In this document: positions 46,226 to 55,147 of the stretch, piece by piece
How positions within the stretch are numbered: position 1 is the stretch's first letter
Layout of the letters: each line of letters starts with the position of its first letter
Source of the DNA: Gammaproteobacteria bacterium
GTDB lineage: Bacteria; Pseudomonadota; Gammaproteobacteria; Pseudomonadales; Azotimanducaceae
Assembly: GCA_026705345.1 (NCBI GenBank)
Contig: JAPPAV010000045.1
Span: forward strand, 41,899-105,898
Direction: 5' to 3'
DNA length: 64,000 nt
Program-made: the position numbers and the translations under genes
Notes under the pieces: model-generated
Seen by the model: only the letters and a program-made list of their open reading frames with translations
What the model was told of the DNA's origin: nothing
The model's database searches: none

Positions 46226-47383
46226 ATGACCGCAGCGACCGCTTGGCAGTCCGACTACGGCGAACACGAGGCGGCGATGGTGGCCTATCGCGAAGCCGGC
46301 ACGGTCCGGGCGCAGACCCTCGACAACCGCGGCCCGATCCGCTACGACGCGGACGGTGCGCTTCACGACGACATCGTCGAGTCCTACTGGCGGCATGGCT
46401 TCTACGTGTTCGAAGGCGTCATCGGCGAAGAGGAACTGGCCGACATCGAGCGCGACGTGCTGGCGATCCTCGACCGGGCGCCGACCGTGCCGCGCGGCAA
46501 GCTCGACCGGCTTGGCCGCCCTGCTCTCGGCGCCGACGGCAAGGGCGGCAGCATCGCCATGGTGCGGCCGCTGTCAGACCCCATCGGCGGTACTGCGGGC
46601 AACAACGGTCGCCATCCGGCCAAGATGCTCGAACCCGCCGTGCCGGAAGGCGCACCGGAGTGGGTACCGCAAGTGGTCGGCGGTTCCCTGCAATTCTCCG
46701 ACGCCGCGCTGCGGCTCTATGCGCATCCCGACCTGCTACGCGTGGCGGAAGCCGTCAACGGCCTGGATTTCTCGCCCTTCAACGAGGTGATCTGGATCAA
46801 GCACCCGCGCCTCGGCGGCAGCGTTGCCTGGCATCAGGACGGCACCACCCACTGGGAAACACCGAAGTTCCACCAGGGCAGCCATGGCTTCAACTTCATG
46901 GCGCAGCTCTACGGCTGCGACGCGGCCAACGGGTTGTGGGTGGTGCCCGGCTCGCATCTGGCGAAGGCGGACATCAAGGGCTGGTGCACGACGACCGGTT
47001 CGGACCGATTGCCGGATGCCGTGCCGCTCCTGTGCGCACCGGGGGACGTCGCCATCACCAACCGGCAAGCGGTTCACGGCTCGTTCGCCAACACCAGCGA
47101 CGCCTGCCGCGTGACGTTGAATTTCGGCTTCCATCCGCGCGCGAGCGTGGTCGGCGCCCGTGGCAACGGCATTCACGCCCCTGGAAGCGACAAGATCATC
47201 TACGACGAGGATCGCGTCCGCCGCCGCACCCGCGTGCTCGGCCTCGCGATCGAGGCGCGCCGGCAACGCTTCCCGAACGAGACGCCCTACGATTACCGGC
47301 CGTTCGCCGGGCAGTCGTTCGAGTGGAACGACGCGGCAAGGGAGAGCCTTCGGGGCTACAACAAGCTGGATCTCGGTATCTGA
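46226..47383 (+). CDS. Phytanoyl-CoA dioxygenase (PhyH) family protein
   Basis: The 385-residue Fe(II)/2-oxoglutarate dioxygenase has the facial triad AWHQDGTTHW (H-x-D) and the distal His in AVHGSFANTSDACRVTLNFG, which also gives the 2OG-binding Arg. The opening SYWRHGFYVFEGVIGEEE is typical for the family. Members hydroxylate or demethylate small molecules. It converges with the DAO-family oxidase gene, which acts on amines or amino acids. Confidence 0.88.
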   Translation: MTAATAWQSDYGEHEAAMVAYREAGTVRAQTLDNRGPIRYDADGALHDDIVESYWRHGFYVFEGVIGEEELADIERDVLAILDRAPTVPRGKLDRLGRPALGADGKGGSIAMVRPLSDPIGGTAGNNGRHPAKMLEPAVPEGAPEWVPQVVGGSLQFSDAALRLYAHPDLLRVAEAVNGLDFSPFNEVIWIKHPRLGGSVAWHQDGTTHWETPKFHQGSHGFNFMAQLYGCDAANGLWVVPGSHLAKADIKGWCTTTGSDRLPDAVPLLCAPGDVAITNRQAVHGSFANTSDACRVTLNFGFHPRASVVGARGNGIHAPGSDKIIYDEDRVRRRTRVLGLAIEARRQRFPNETPYDYRPFAGQSFEWNDAARESLRGYNKLDLGI

Positions 47384-47400
47384 GCTAGCCCGCCGGCGCC

Positions 47401-48759
47401 TCAGACCGATGTCTGCGGGCGTATACGAGTCCCGTCCGAGAATCGACCGAGGCGGAACGCGCTGACGTCCAAGCCAACCTCGTGGCCCGTCAGGAGTCCC
47501 GCGATCGCCTTGCCCGCGCCCGGGCCGATACCGAAGCCGTGGCCGCTGAATCCGGTGGCGATGTGGAAGCCTGGCAACTTCGGGGCCTCGTCGATCACGG
47601 GCACCACATCCGGCGTGGTCTCGATCATGCCCGCCCAACTCTCGACGATTGGCGTACCGGCGAGTTCAGGGAACGTCGCGTCGAACTTCGCTCGGATATG
47701 GCGAAGGATCCTAGGGTTGGGTTCCGGATTCAGTACGCGGCACTTCTCGAACGGCGACTCCCGGTCGAGAGACCACCTTGTTGGCGTCGTCAGTTCGTCT
47801 AGGAATTCCCGACCCAGCGACAGCCGCATGCTCCGCGCGTCCATCATCAACGCCCGGACGAACTGGGTCCCGAAGCGAAACGTCGACGGCGTCAGCGGGT
47901 GGTCGATGGTCGAGCCGTGGGCCAGGGTGTAGCCGCCGTCCAACCGGCGGCGCAACGCCAGGTTGCGGTCGGACATGGCGCCGTCACACACCACCTTGGC
48001 CGGCGCCGTCCGGCAGACGGTGCCGCGCACGCGTAGTTGGGGCACGCGGATGCCCAGCGCGCGGCAGAACATCGAGGTCCAGGCGCCGGCGGCGCAGAGC
48101 ACCGTCGAAGTGCGGATGGCACCGTGCTCGGTGACCACCGCCGATACCCGTCCAGCATTGGTTTCAATGCCGCGAACAGCGCAGCCGGTGAGGATCGTGC
48201 CGCCGTGGCGCGCTACGGCACGCGCCAGCGCAGGCGCCGCACGGTGCGGCTCCGCCCGACCGTCGGTCGGGGTATAGAGCGCACCGCGCCATTCGACGGC
48301 ATTGCCGCGTACGAACCGGGGCAATTCGTTGCGATCGACCAGGCGCGTGCCCGTCTCGTAGTCCTCGGCGAATTTGGCCCACGCGGCGTAGCGTTCGAGC
48401 TGCTTGTCGTCGTTGATCAGATAGAGGATTCCATGTTGACGGTATCCCAGGTCCTCACCGATCTCGGTGCCGAGTTCGCGCCAGATACGCAGCGACTCGA
48501 CGATCATCGGCATCTCGCGCGGATCCCTACCCTGCTGGCGCACCCAGCCCCAGTTGCGACCGGATTGCTCGCCGGCGATGTGGCCTTTCTCGCACACCAC
48601 GACGTCGATGCCGCGTTTGGACAGGAACCAGGCGGTGGAGACGCCGATGATGCCACCGCCGATGATCACCACGTCGGCGGAGGCTGGAACCGCGGCGGGC
48701 GGTTCGAGGTCGCGGGCCCAGGTTTGCGAAACCAAGTCGGCTGCTACGGAGTCCGACAC
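47401..48759 (-). CDS. FAD-dependent amino-acid/amine oxidase (DAO family)
   Basis: The 452-residue protein has a dinucleotide motif VVIIGGGIIGVSTAWFLSKRG near residues 30-50 and the E-x-G-x3-G-x2-S form VVCEKGHIAGEQSGRN. A later ATGFSGHGFGIGPGAGK is the C-terminal FAD-contact block. This DAO type oxidises glycine, sarcosine, D-amino acids or similar. It ends 18 bases from the convergent PhyH gene. Its start is four bases after the stop of the AAA gene, so the two are on one leftward operon. Confidence 0.85.
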   Translation of the reverse strand: MSDSVAADLVSQTWARDLEPPAAVPASADVVIIGGGIIGVSTAWFLSKRGIDVVVCEKGHIAGEQSGRNWGWVRQQGRDPREMPMIVESLRIWRELGTEIGEDLGYRQHGILYLINDDKQLERYAAWAKFAEDYETGTRLVDRNELPRFVRGNAVEWRGALYTPTDGRAEPHRAAPALARAVARHGGTILTGCAVRGIETNAGRVSAVVTEHGAIRTSTVLCAAGAWTSMFCRALGIRVPQLRVRGTVCRTAPAKVVCDGAMSDRNLALRRRLDGGYTLAHGSTIDHPLTPSTFRFGTQFVRALMMDARSMRLSLGREFLDELTTPTRWSLDRESPFEKCRVLNPEPNPRILRHIRAKFDATFPELAGTPIVESWAGMIETTPDVVPVIDEAPKLPGFHIATGFSGHGFGIGPGAGKAIAGLLTGHEVGLDVSAFRLGRFSDGTRIRPQTSV

Positions 48760-48762
48760 CCT

Positions 48763-49926
48763 TTAGCGTCCCGGCCAACGCCACGCGGGCGAATCGAAGG
48801 GTCCGAAGCCGAGGGCCGAGGTCTCGCCGAGCTCCTTGCCGAGTTCGAGGTGGTTGCAGCCATCGGTTTCGGTGAGCGTTCGGATCAGGCTTTCTGCGTG
48901 TGTGGTCACCCAAAGCTGCGTGTTCTCCGCACAGCGTTTCATCAACCGCCCAAGCGCCGGCAGGAGATCCGGGTGCAGGCTGGTCTCCGGTTCGTTCAGC
49001 ACCATGAGACTCGGTGGACGCGGCGTCAGCAGGGCGGCGATCCACAGCAAATAGCGCAGCGTGCCGTCGGACAGTTCGGCCTGGGCAAGCGGTCTCAGCA
49101 GTCCGTGCTGACTGAACTGCAGGCTGAACCGGCCACCGGAATCCACGACGTCCACGGTGGCCCCCGGGAAGGCGTCGGCGACTGCGTCGTGCAGGGCATC
49201 GACATCGCCGGTCTCCACGATCGTCTGCCAGGCAGCGGCAAGATCGCGCCCGTCGTTGGCGAGTACCGGCGTCCGGGTACCGACCTGGGCCATTCGCGCC
49301 GGCGAGGAGGCGTCGCTCCGGAAGTGATCGTAGAACCGCCAGGAACGGATCCGCTCGCGAAGCATCAGCACCTCCGGCGCCCGCTCCGGGTCCGCCAGTC
49401 TCGACAGCATGCTGTCGAAGGTCGGCAGGTGCTTCTCGATCACCTGCCAGTGCCCGTCGGCATCCCGGGCACGGACCAACGGGCCGCGCCGGTCCACGAT
49501 GCCGCGGCGCTCGTGCCAAGGACCGCAGTGCCAGATCACCTCCCGCTTGATCACGGGATCCTTGCCGAACATCGTCCGCATGGGTTCCGGAAGCCCGTAG
49601 TCGATGGCGTAGCTGAAATCGTCGCCGGCAAAACCGAAGCGCAGGTTCACCGGCTTCCTGCGCGGTCCTCCCTGAACGGCGTAGTCGCCGCGCTTGACCC
49701 CCTTGGAGAACTGCTCGGGCCCGGCCCAGAGCACTGACTCGATTCCGCCCTCCACCGCCAGAGATTCGACTGCGGTGCCAAATGCGGTCTCAGATAGTAA
49801 CCGCAACCCTTTGTATAAATTAGATTTGCCGCTCCCGTTAGGACCGGTGACCACGTTCAGGGACTCGAGCGGCAGCACGAGATCACGCAACGATCGGTAG
49901 TTGGCGACAGCTAAGGTGTGGAGCAA
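48763..49926 (-). CDS. AAA-family ATPase (RecF/SMC-like, AAA_21)
   Basis: The 387-residue protein has Walker A VVTGPNGSGKSNLYKGL near residue 27, the signature-like AELSDGTLRYLLWIAALL, Walker B as LMVLNEPETSLHPDLL and a final VTTHAESLIRTL. The usual Asp before Glu in Walker B is Asn (NEPE), which is also common in this family. Such ATPases often appear in defence or as stand-alone proteins. The Walker A codons here are AT-rich (AAA TCT AAT TTA TAC AAA), unlike the surrounding gene. Confidence 0.8.
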   Translation of the reverse strand: MLHTLAVANYRSLRDLVLPLESLNVVTGPNGSGKSNLYKGLRLLSETAFGTAVESLAVEGGIESVLWAGPEQFSKGVKRGDYAVQGGPRRKPVNLRFGFAGDDFSYAIDYGLPEPMRTMFGKDPVIKREVIWHCGPWHERRGIVDRRGPLVRARDADGHWQVIEKHLPTFDSMLSRLADPERAPEVLMLRERIRSWRFYDHFRSDASSPARMAQVGTRTPVLANDGRDLAAAWQTIVETGDVDALHDAVADAFPGATVDVVDSGGRFSLQFSQHGLLRPLAQAELSDGTLRYLLWIAALLTPRPPSLMVLNEPETSLHPDLLPALGRLMKRCAENTQLWVTTHAESLIRTLTETDGCNHLELGKELGETSALGFGPFDSPAWRWPGR

Positions 49927-49943
49927 CGGTCGTCGCTCGTGGG

Positions 49944-50309
49944 CTACAGGCCTAGATGCAATCGAAGCGCCGCATCAATCTCGGTCAAGCTCGTTCGTGG
50001 AACTCGACCCACACGGTCGTAGAGGCGTTCCACTGCCACGGCCCGAACCTGCTCGGCTTGAGCCTTCGAGTCACGCGGCAGACCGCTGGCTCGGGCGGTG
50101 AGCCTGACCTGAAATGGATGGACACGACGAACGTTGGCTGTCATGGGTATTACCGTAATCACCCCACGGCCCAGGGCCGCGGCACTCTCGTTTGCCGCGT
50201 TGTTGCTGACCACAACCGCCGGTCGTTGGTACGCCGCTTCCGAACCGACTGGATGGCTTAGGCCCACCATCCAAACGTCGCCTCGTCGAGGGGTCTGCCC
50301 CTCCCTCAC
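49944..50309 (-). CDS. MazF/PemK-family endoribonuclease toxin
   Basis: The 121-residue protein has RRGDVWMVGLSHPVGSE, then QRPAVVVSNNAANE, then GRGVITVIPMTANVR and a C-terminal AQAEQVRAVAVERL, the MazF fold's RNA-cleaving face (R, S/T residues). The start overlaps the antitoxin's stop by four bases. In known systems this toxin cleaves mRNA at short sequences; the specificity here is unknown. Confidence 0.88.
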   Translation of the reverse strand: MREGQTPRRGDVWMVGLSHPVGSEAAYQRPAVVVSNNAANESAAALGRGVITVIPMTANVRRVHPFQVRLTARASGLPRDSKAQAEQVRAVAVERLYDRVGRVPRTSLTEIDAALRLHLGL

Positions 50310-50524
50310 GATGGAAGGCCGTCACTCGACGATCGATCCCAAACCCGATCTTCCTCTTCGTCGAAGTCCCGCCATGCGGACGCATAGCTATCGGAAAGCT
50401 CGGACGTACGCAGGTTCCGCAATGCAGCCTTGATCACGCCCGAACGCGACTTGATCCCCTGGGAACGGGCGTATCCGTCCATGAAGGCGATTTCCTCGGT
50501 TGGAAGACTTATGCTCAGCTTCAT
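50306..50524 (-). CDS. Ribbon-helix-helix antitoxin paired with MazF
   Basis: The 72-residue protein starts MKLSISLPTEEIAFMDGYA, an RHH DNA-binding strand, followed by SRSGVIKAALRNL and a C-terminal acidic toxin-binding stretch (FDEEEDRVWDRSSSD). I chose the Met at 50524. It precedes and overlaps the toxin, typical of autoregulated modules. Confidence 0.85.
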   Translation of the reverse strand: MKLSISLPTEEIAFMDGYARSQGIKSRSGVIKAALRNLRTSELSDSYASAWRDFDEEEDRVWDRSSSDGLPS

Positions 50525-50561
50525 TGTCCGGTCTAGTGTCAAATTCAATCCTACTAGAGTA

Positions 50562-51335
50562 CTACCGCCAAGGCGAAAGGGAAACACACTGAACGCGATC
50601 CGACAGGAATGCCGTTACGAATTCGTTCTCCACCGCCTCGAAGGAGTCCTCTGCAACGACCGGGCGGGCATCGGCCACCCACTTGTAGCTCTCCGCGACG
50701 ACGAAAAACGGCGTTGCCGATTCCCGTGCGGCGCACGCCAGTGCACGCGTACCCACCTTGTTTGCGAAGGCGTCGCGGGCCACCGCATCTGCCCCTGCCA
50801 CCACCGCGGCGACATCGGCGACGCGTGAGGGCGCATCTTCGTCCTCGACGCAGGTGATCCCAAGCTCCGCGGCCATTCGCCGTCCCTCCCCGCCCGGTTC
50901 CGATGCGGTCGCCAAGAGCCGAAACGGCAAGCCGTCGATGACCGAGCACACCGTGGAAGAAGCACTGTGGGTGAGCAATACACTACCGCGCGGGAACTCG
51001 CCAAGACGCTTGTGAGCAATGCGCACGGTCTCGGCCAATGCACGATCCGCCCTTGCAAGGATCGATTCGCAATGCGCAATCGCACGGTTCCGGAAGTCCT
51101 CCTGCGACCAAGCAAAGGTCTCCAGCCAAAGCTCCATCAGGTTCCCCACCGCTGCCATCGTCGGCCTGGCGTCCCGCATTCGTTGGGCGCAACGCCGGGT
51201 GGCCGCCGACAGGTCGTCATCATCCGCCGCGGCCACGAACGAGGAAAGCAGCGAGATCCCGCGGCGGGCCAACACGGCCGCCCCGTCGGTCGTGTTCTCG
51301 CGCAGTTCGCGGGCTGCGGATTCCGGGGTCACCAT
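50562..51335 (-). CDS. eIF-2B alpha/ribose-1,5-bisphosphate-isomerase-like protein
   Basis: The 257-residue IF-2B-fold protein has SVLLTHSASSTVCSVID, EPGGEGRRMAAELGI and a substrate/ring block ADAVARDAFANKVGTRALA. Bacterial and archaeal relatives isomerise ribose-1,5-bisphosphate or methylthioribose-1-phosphate. Activity is not obvious and it stands alone. I chose the second Met (51335), which avoids the overlap with the divergent DCC-LMF gene. The gap to that gene is 28 bases, so the promoters must overlap. Confidence 0.7.
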   Translation of the reverse strand: MVTPESAARELRENTTDGAAVLARRGISLLSSFVAAADDDDLSAATRRCAQRMRDARPTMAAVGNLMELWLETFAWSQEDFRNRAIAHCESILARADRALAETVRIAHKRLGEFPRGSVLLTHSASSTVCSVIDGLPFRLLATASEPGGEGRRMAAELGITCVEDEDAPSRVADVAAVVAGADAVARDAFANKVGTRALACAARESATPFFVVAESYKWVADARPVVAEDSFEAVENEFVTAFLSDRVQCVSLSPWR

Positions 51336-51363
51336 CGGGGCGATGCTACCATCCGCTTCACCC

Positions 51364-53133
51364 ATGACCCCGAGGTTGGTGTACGACGGCGACTGCGGTT
51401 TTTGCCGCTACACCGTCGACTACGCCCGCGCCTTCACCGGGGATGCGGTCGAATACGTGCCGTACCAATCGGTTGCCGAGGAGTATGCCGACCTGTCCGA
51501 AGAGGACTTCGCGGCATCCATCTGGTTCTTCGAATCGGGTGCAACCGCGAGCGGTGCCGACGCGGCATTCCGAACGCTCGCCGCCGGTGGTCGGGGACGC
51601 TGGCTGTGGGTCTACCGTCGCATGCCGGGCTTTGCGTGGTTATCCGAGCGGCTCTACGGGTGGGTGTCCCGTCATCGGGAGTTGTGTCTGCGGATCGCCC
51701 GACCGTTATTCGGGCGCGAGCTGCGGCCTACACGTTTCGACGTCACGGCGGGTATCGTCTATCGCGGTATAGCCGCCGCCGCGCTAATGGCCTTCGGTTC
51801 GCTCTGGCTGCAGGCCGAGGCCCTGATCGGCGACAACGGCGTCCTGCCGGCCACCGAATTCCTGGAAGCCCTCCACGTCACCTTCGAGTCGGACAGGTAC
51901 TGGACCGTCCCCACGGCGCTGTGGTTCGGGATGTCGTTCCATTGGGTGTTCGCTTTCGGCACGCTTTGCGCGTTGGTCGGACTGGCAGGGAAGTTGCGGA
52001 CCAGCGCCGCGCTTGGTGCGTACGTCGCCTACCTGTCCATCGTCGGCGTCGGACAGACCTTCACGGCCTATCAATGGGACATGTTCCTCATCGAGTGCCT
52101 GTTCGCCGCAGCGATCCTGGGGCGGTCGCCGGCTATCGGAATCTGGGTGCTGAGACTGCTCGCGTTCCGCTTCATGTTCCTCTCGGGCGCCGTCAAACTG
52201 CTATCCGGGGATCCGGTGTGGGCGGACCTTACGGCCCTCGAATACCACTTCGAGACCCAGCCGTTGCCGACGTTGCTGGCACCGTTCGCACACCAGCTGC
52301 CCTCCTCCGCCTTGGCATTCGCCGTCGGGGCAACGTTCGCCATCGAACTCGTCCTGCCGTTCCTGATCTTCGGACCCCGCAAACTACGTGCGCTCGCTGC
52401 GCTCGCGTTCATCGGCTTCGAAGTCCTGATCCTCGTCACCGGCAACTACAATTTCTTCAATCTTCTGACCATCGTTGTTTGCCTGGCGCTCTTGGACGAC
52501 CGCTTCCTTCGGGTCAAGCGAGCGCCGAAACCCCGAGTCCGCCGAGTCGGCGCCCAGTCCTTGGCGGCGGTGGTCATCGCTCTCGGCCTATGCCAGACGG
52601 CGGCTGCCTTCGCCAGGTTCCCGAACCCCGCGGAGTTGGTGCAACCCCTGCGGATCGTCAACCGCTACGGGCTGTTCGCGGTGATGACCACCGAGCGGCG
52701 GGAACTGGTTATCGAGGGTTCAATGGATGGCGACAACTGGTTTGAGTACGAGTTTCCGTTCAAACCCGGCGACCTCGACCGAGCACCGGGCTGGGCCACC
52801 CCGCATCAGCCACGCCTCGATTGGCAGATGTGGTTCGCGGCGCTCACCAGGCCCGAATACGCGCCCTGGATCTACAACCTGGTGTTCCGGCTGCTGGACG
52901 CCGAACCCGCGGTACTGGATTGGATCGACGATCCGTTCGACGGTGAACAACCACGGTTCGTGCGAATCGTCTCCTACCGCTACGAGTTCACCCGGTGGAA
53001 CGGGATGGGGGCGGTTGGCGACGACCCGGCTCAGGCCGGACGATGGTGGACACGTTCGGATCGGCGGCTGTGGCTTGGGCGGATGGTGCGCCGTGTGCCG
53101 AAAGTAACCCACGAGCCGCTGGAGTCTCCGTAG
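51364..53133 (+). CDS. DCC (DUF393) domain fused to a lipase-maturation-factor membrane protein
   Basis: The 589-residue protein begins with DCC-family VYDGDCGFCRYTVDYA (residues 6-21, with the D-x-D-C-x-x-C motif), then becomes a membrane protein. Segments are FGMSFHWVFAFGTLCAL, TAYQWDMFLIECLFAAAI, RLLAFRFMFLSGAVKLLSG and GNYNFFNLLTIVVCLALLD, the LMF1-type lipase-maturation domain. Its C-terminal soluble part has SYRYEFT and RRVPKV. It may combine thiol-redox and lipase folding. Its stop TAG is provided by a REP element. Confidence 0.82.
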   Translation: MTPRLVYDGDCGFCRYTVDYARAFTGDAVEYVPYQSVAEEYADLSEEDFAASIWFFESGATASGADAAFRTLAAGGRGRWLWVYRRMPGFAWLSERLYGWVSRHRELCLRIARPLFGRELRPTRFDVTAGIVYRGIAAAALMAFGSLWLQAEALIGDNGVLPATEFLEALHVTFESDRYWTVPTALWFGMSFHWVFAFGTLCALVGLAGKLRTSAALGAYVAYLSIVGVGQTFTAYQWDMFLIECLFAAAILGRSPAIGIWVLRLLAFRFMFLSGAVKLLSGDPVWADLTALEYHFETQPLPTLLAPFAHQLPSSALAFAVGATFAIELVLPFLIFGPRKLRALAALAFIGFEVLILVTGNYNFFNLLTIVVCLALLDDRFLRVKRAPKPRVRRVGAQSLAAVVIALGLCQTAAAFARFPNPAELVQPLRIVNRYGLFAVMTTERRELVIEGSMDGDNWFEYEFPFKPGDLDRAPGWATPHQPRLDWQMWFAALTRPEYAPWIYNLVFRLLDAEPAVLDWIDDPFDGEQPRFVRIVSYRYEFTRWNGMGAVGDDPAQAGRWWTRSDRRLWLGRMVRRVPKVTHEPLESP

Positions 53134-53154
53134 GGGACGGGCTTGTCCCGTCCC
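53130..53154. repeat. REP element, single copy
   Basis: A solo REP made of GTAG followed by GGGACGGG-CTTG-TCCCGTCCC. The TAG of the GTAG is the stop codon of the DCC-LMF gene. The rest of the 520-base gap up to 53655 contains one degenerate coding remnant, described next, and no other gene. Confidence 0.75.
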
Positions 53155-53314
53155 GGTGCCCTCTAACGGCCAACATCGTATTTTTCTGGCGCCCGACCAA
53201 AGATCCAGATGTACCTTCCCGCCGACGGCGACCTTTCGAGAGCTCGCTTGCGTCCCGCGCCCGGCCTCGAGGCCATGCAGCAGCTAGCGACCGAGGCCAG
53301 CTTTGCCGAGTGGC

Positions 53315-53476
53315 GTCAGGCACGCCTTCGACCGCGTCGCCGACGCACTCGGTCGATGGGGTCGCCTGGCCGCAGACCTAGGCGTCACGGGCGAAACCCG
53401 TCGCCTGGTCGAACGTCGGCTGAGCGAAGTTCGGGCAAACAACAAGGCGCTGCTCGCGAACGCTGCCTCCGCGTAG
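53315..53476 (+). pseudogene. C-terminal coding remnant, possibly HipA-like
   Basis: In one frame the sequence reads VRHAFDRVADALGRWGRLAA followed by DLGVTGETRRLVERRLSEVR and a stop at 53474. The helical pattern is like the last helices of HipA-type toxins, but this is weak. It has no start codon, and the flanking frame (about 53209-53315) is not convincing. I record it as decayed coding sequence. Confidence 0.3.
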
Positions 53477-53655
53477 AAAACACTCGCGCTGCACTTTGTT
53501 AAGCATCATGCTTAGATATGTACGTCTGCAACGACAGCAATCCAGTCGCCGCAACTGTCAGCACCGGTCGCTTGGTGGCCTTGGGTGTTCGCCGCCTATC
53601 TACACCCCCGTGGATCAACGTATTAAAACCCTCTGAACTCAACCCATCGGTCACC

Positions 53656-55047
53656 ATGGAAACCAAATTACTCCCCCCAACCTTCGCCATGCTCTGCCTT
53701 CTCGTCGCTCGCCTAGCCGTGGCCGACGGCGTGGAGTTCCATGCCCTCACCTATGAAGAGGCCGCCGCCCGGGCAGCGGCCGATGAGAAGATCGTATTCA
53801 TCGACTTCTTCACCACTTGGTGCCTCCCCTGCAAGGAGATGGACCGGACCACCTTCCAAGACCCGCAAGTGGCGGCGTGGCTGGCGGAACACACCGTCGC
53901 CCTCAAGGTGGACGCGGAGGAGAACGAAACCAACGAAGCGTTGGCAGAGCGTTTCGGCGTCAAGTCCTTCCCGAACTACGTCTACCTAACGCCCGAGGGC
54001 GAACTGCTCGACCGCATAACCGGCAAGAAGGACAGCGAGGAGTTCCTCGAGTTGAGCGCCAGCGTCATCGCCGGGGACAACGCCGTGATCCGCGCCCAAC
54101 GAACCTTGGCGCAGGGGGACGAGAACGATCCGATGTTACGGATGCAACTCGCCGACGCCTATCGGGAAATGGGCCGATACGACGAGGCGCTGCGTGAGTA
54201 CCTGTGGTGCTTCGACGAGGGTGCCGAACACGATCCCGCCTACTCGGGGGTCAGGTTGTCGTTTCTGCTCGGCGACATTGAGAGGCTGGGCACCTCCTAT
54301 CCCCCGGCGCGGGAAGCCCTCGTCGAGCGCCGGGACGCGGCCAAACAGCGCATCCTCGACCGCGAGCCGGGCGACGAGGCCGCGCGGGTGTTCGCGAGAA
54401 TCAACGATACGCTCGGCGAGAGCGCTGCGACGCTCGCCCTGTTCGACAGTCTGAATGACAACGATGTCCTCCACGCCGAGGCAGCGCGCACTCTGGTACG
54501 CGAAGTCTTCGATCTCCTCGTTGACGCAGCGCGATACGGCGAGATCATCTCGCACCTGGACGTCCCGGGACGTGCCGCATTCCATCTCAGGATATTCGAC
54601 GACGAGGTACGACGGGAGGAGGAAACCAAGGCGAAATTCGGCGAAGTCATGATGAAGGCACTGCGCGACGTGCAAACCATGTTGACCCGCGAGGCGGTCG
54701 CTGCCTGCTACCAGGTTCTGGTTGGCGTGGGCGAGCACGTGCAGGCCGCGTCGATCGCAAGCAAGCTCATCGAGAGACTCCGCGACGCCGAGACCCTCAA
54801 CGCCCTCGCGTGGGCCGGCTACCGCACCGGTTCACCAGTCGAGGAGAACCTAGCGATGGCTCGCGAGGCATATGCACAGACCAGCGGCGACAATCTACCC
54901 ATCGTGGACACGTTCGCCCGGTTGCTCGCCGTCATGGGCCATCGCGACGAAGCGGTCTCGATTGCCGAGGCGGGTTTGGCCAAGGCAACCAGCGACGATG
55001 ATCGAACGCTGATGGAACAGTGCCTCGAATACTGCCGCGGTCCGTAG
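53656..55047 (+). CDS. Exported thioredoxin-like protein with TPR-like tail
   Basis: The 463-residue protein has a signal peptide (METKLLPPTFAMLCLLVARLAVADG), then a thioredoxin_7-type domain with the redox centre FFTTWCLPCKEMDRTTF and FGVKSFPNYVYLTPEGE. The rest is helical with TPR-like features (AYREMGRYDEALREYLW). It may reduce periplasmic disulfides. I chose the ATG at 53656 because the signal peptide starts there. Its stop TAG is part of a REP element. Confidence 0.82.
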   Translation: METKLLPPTFAMLCLLVARLAVADGVEFHALTYEEAAARAAADEKIVFIDFFTTWCLPCKEMDRTTFQDPQVAAWLAEHTVALKVDAEENETNEALAERFGVKSFPNYVYLTPEGELLDRITGKKDSEEFLELSASVIAGDNAVIRAQRTLAQGDENDPMLRMQLADAYREMGRYDEALREYLWCFDEGAEHDPAYSGVRLSFLLGDIERLGTSYPPAREALVERRDAAKQRILDREPGDEAARVFARINDTLGESAATLALFDSLNDNDVLHAEAARTLVREVFDLLVDAARYGEIISHLDVPGRAAFHLRIFDDEVRREEETKAKFGEVMMKALRDVQTMLTREAVAACYQVLVGVGEHVQAASIASKLIERLRDAETLNALAWAGYRTGSPVEENLAMAREAYAQTSGDNLPIVDTFARLLAVMGHRDEAVSIAEAGLAKATSDDDRTLMEQCLEYCRGP

Positions 55048-55118
55048 GGGACGGGCTTGTCCCGTCCCGCAATCGACTCGGCGTATCCGTCGCGGGCGAC
55101 CACAAGGGTCGCCCCTAC
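55044..55118. repeat. REPIN element, short form
   Basis: The left REP begins GTAGGGGACGGG at 55044 and ends by about 55069. The right inverted REP is GGGCGACCACAAGGGTCGCC followed by CCTAC, ending 55118. Only about 25 bases separate them, against 70 or more in other copies. The left GTAG provides the stop of the thioredoxin gene. Confidence 0.8.
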
Positions 55119-55147
55119 ACGTTCATGGGACGCCCAAGGACGACCGG

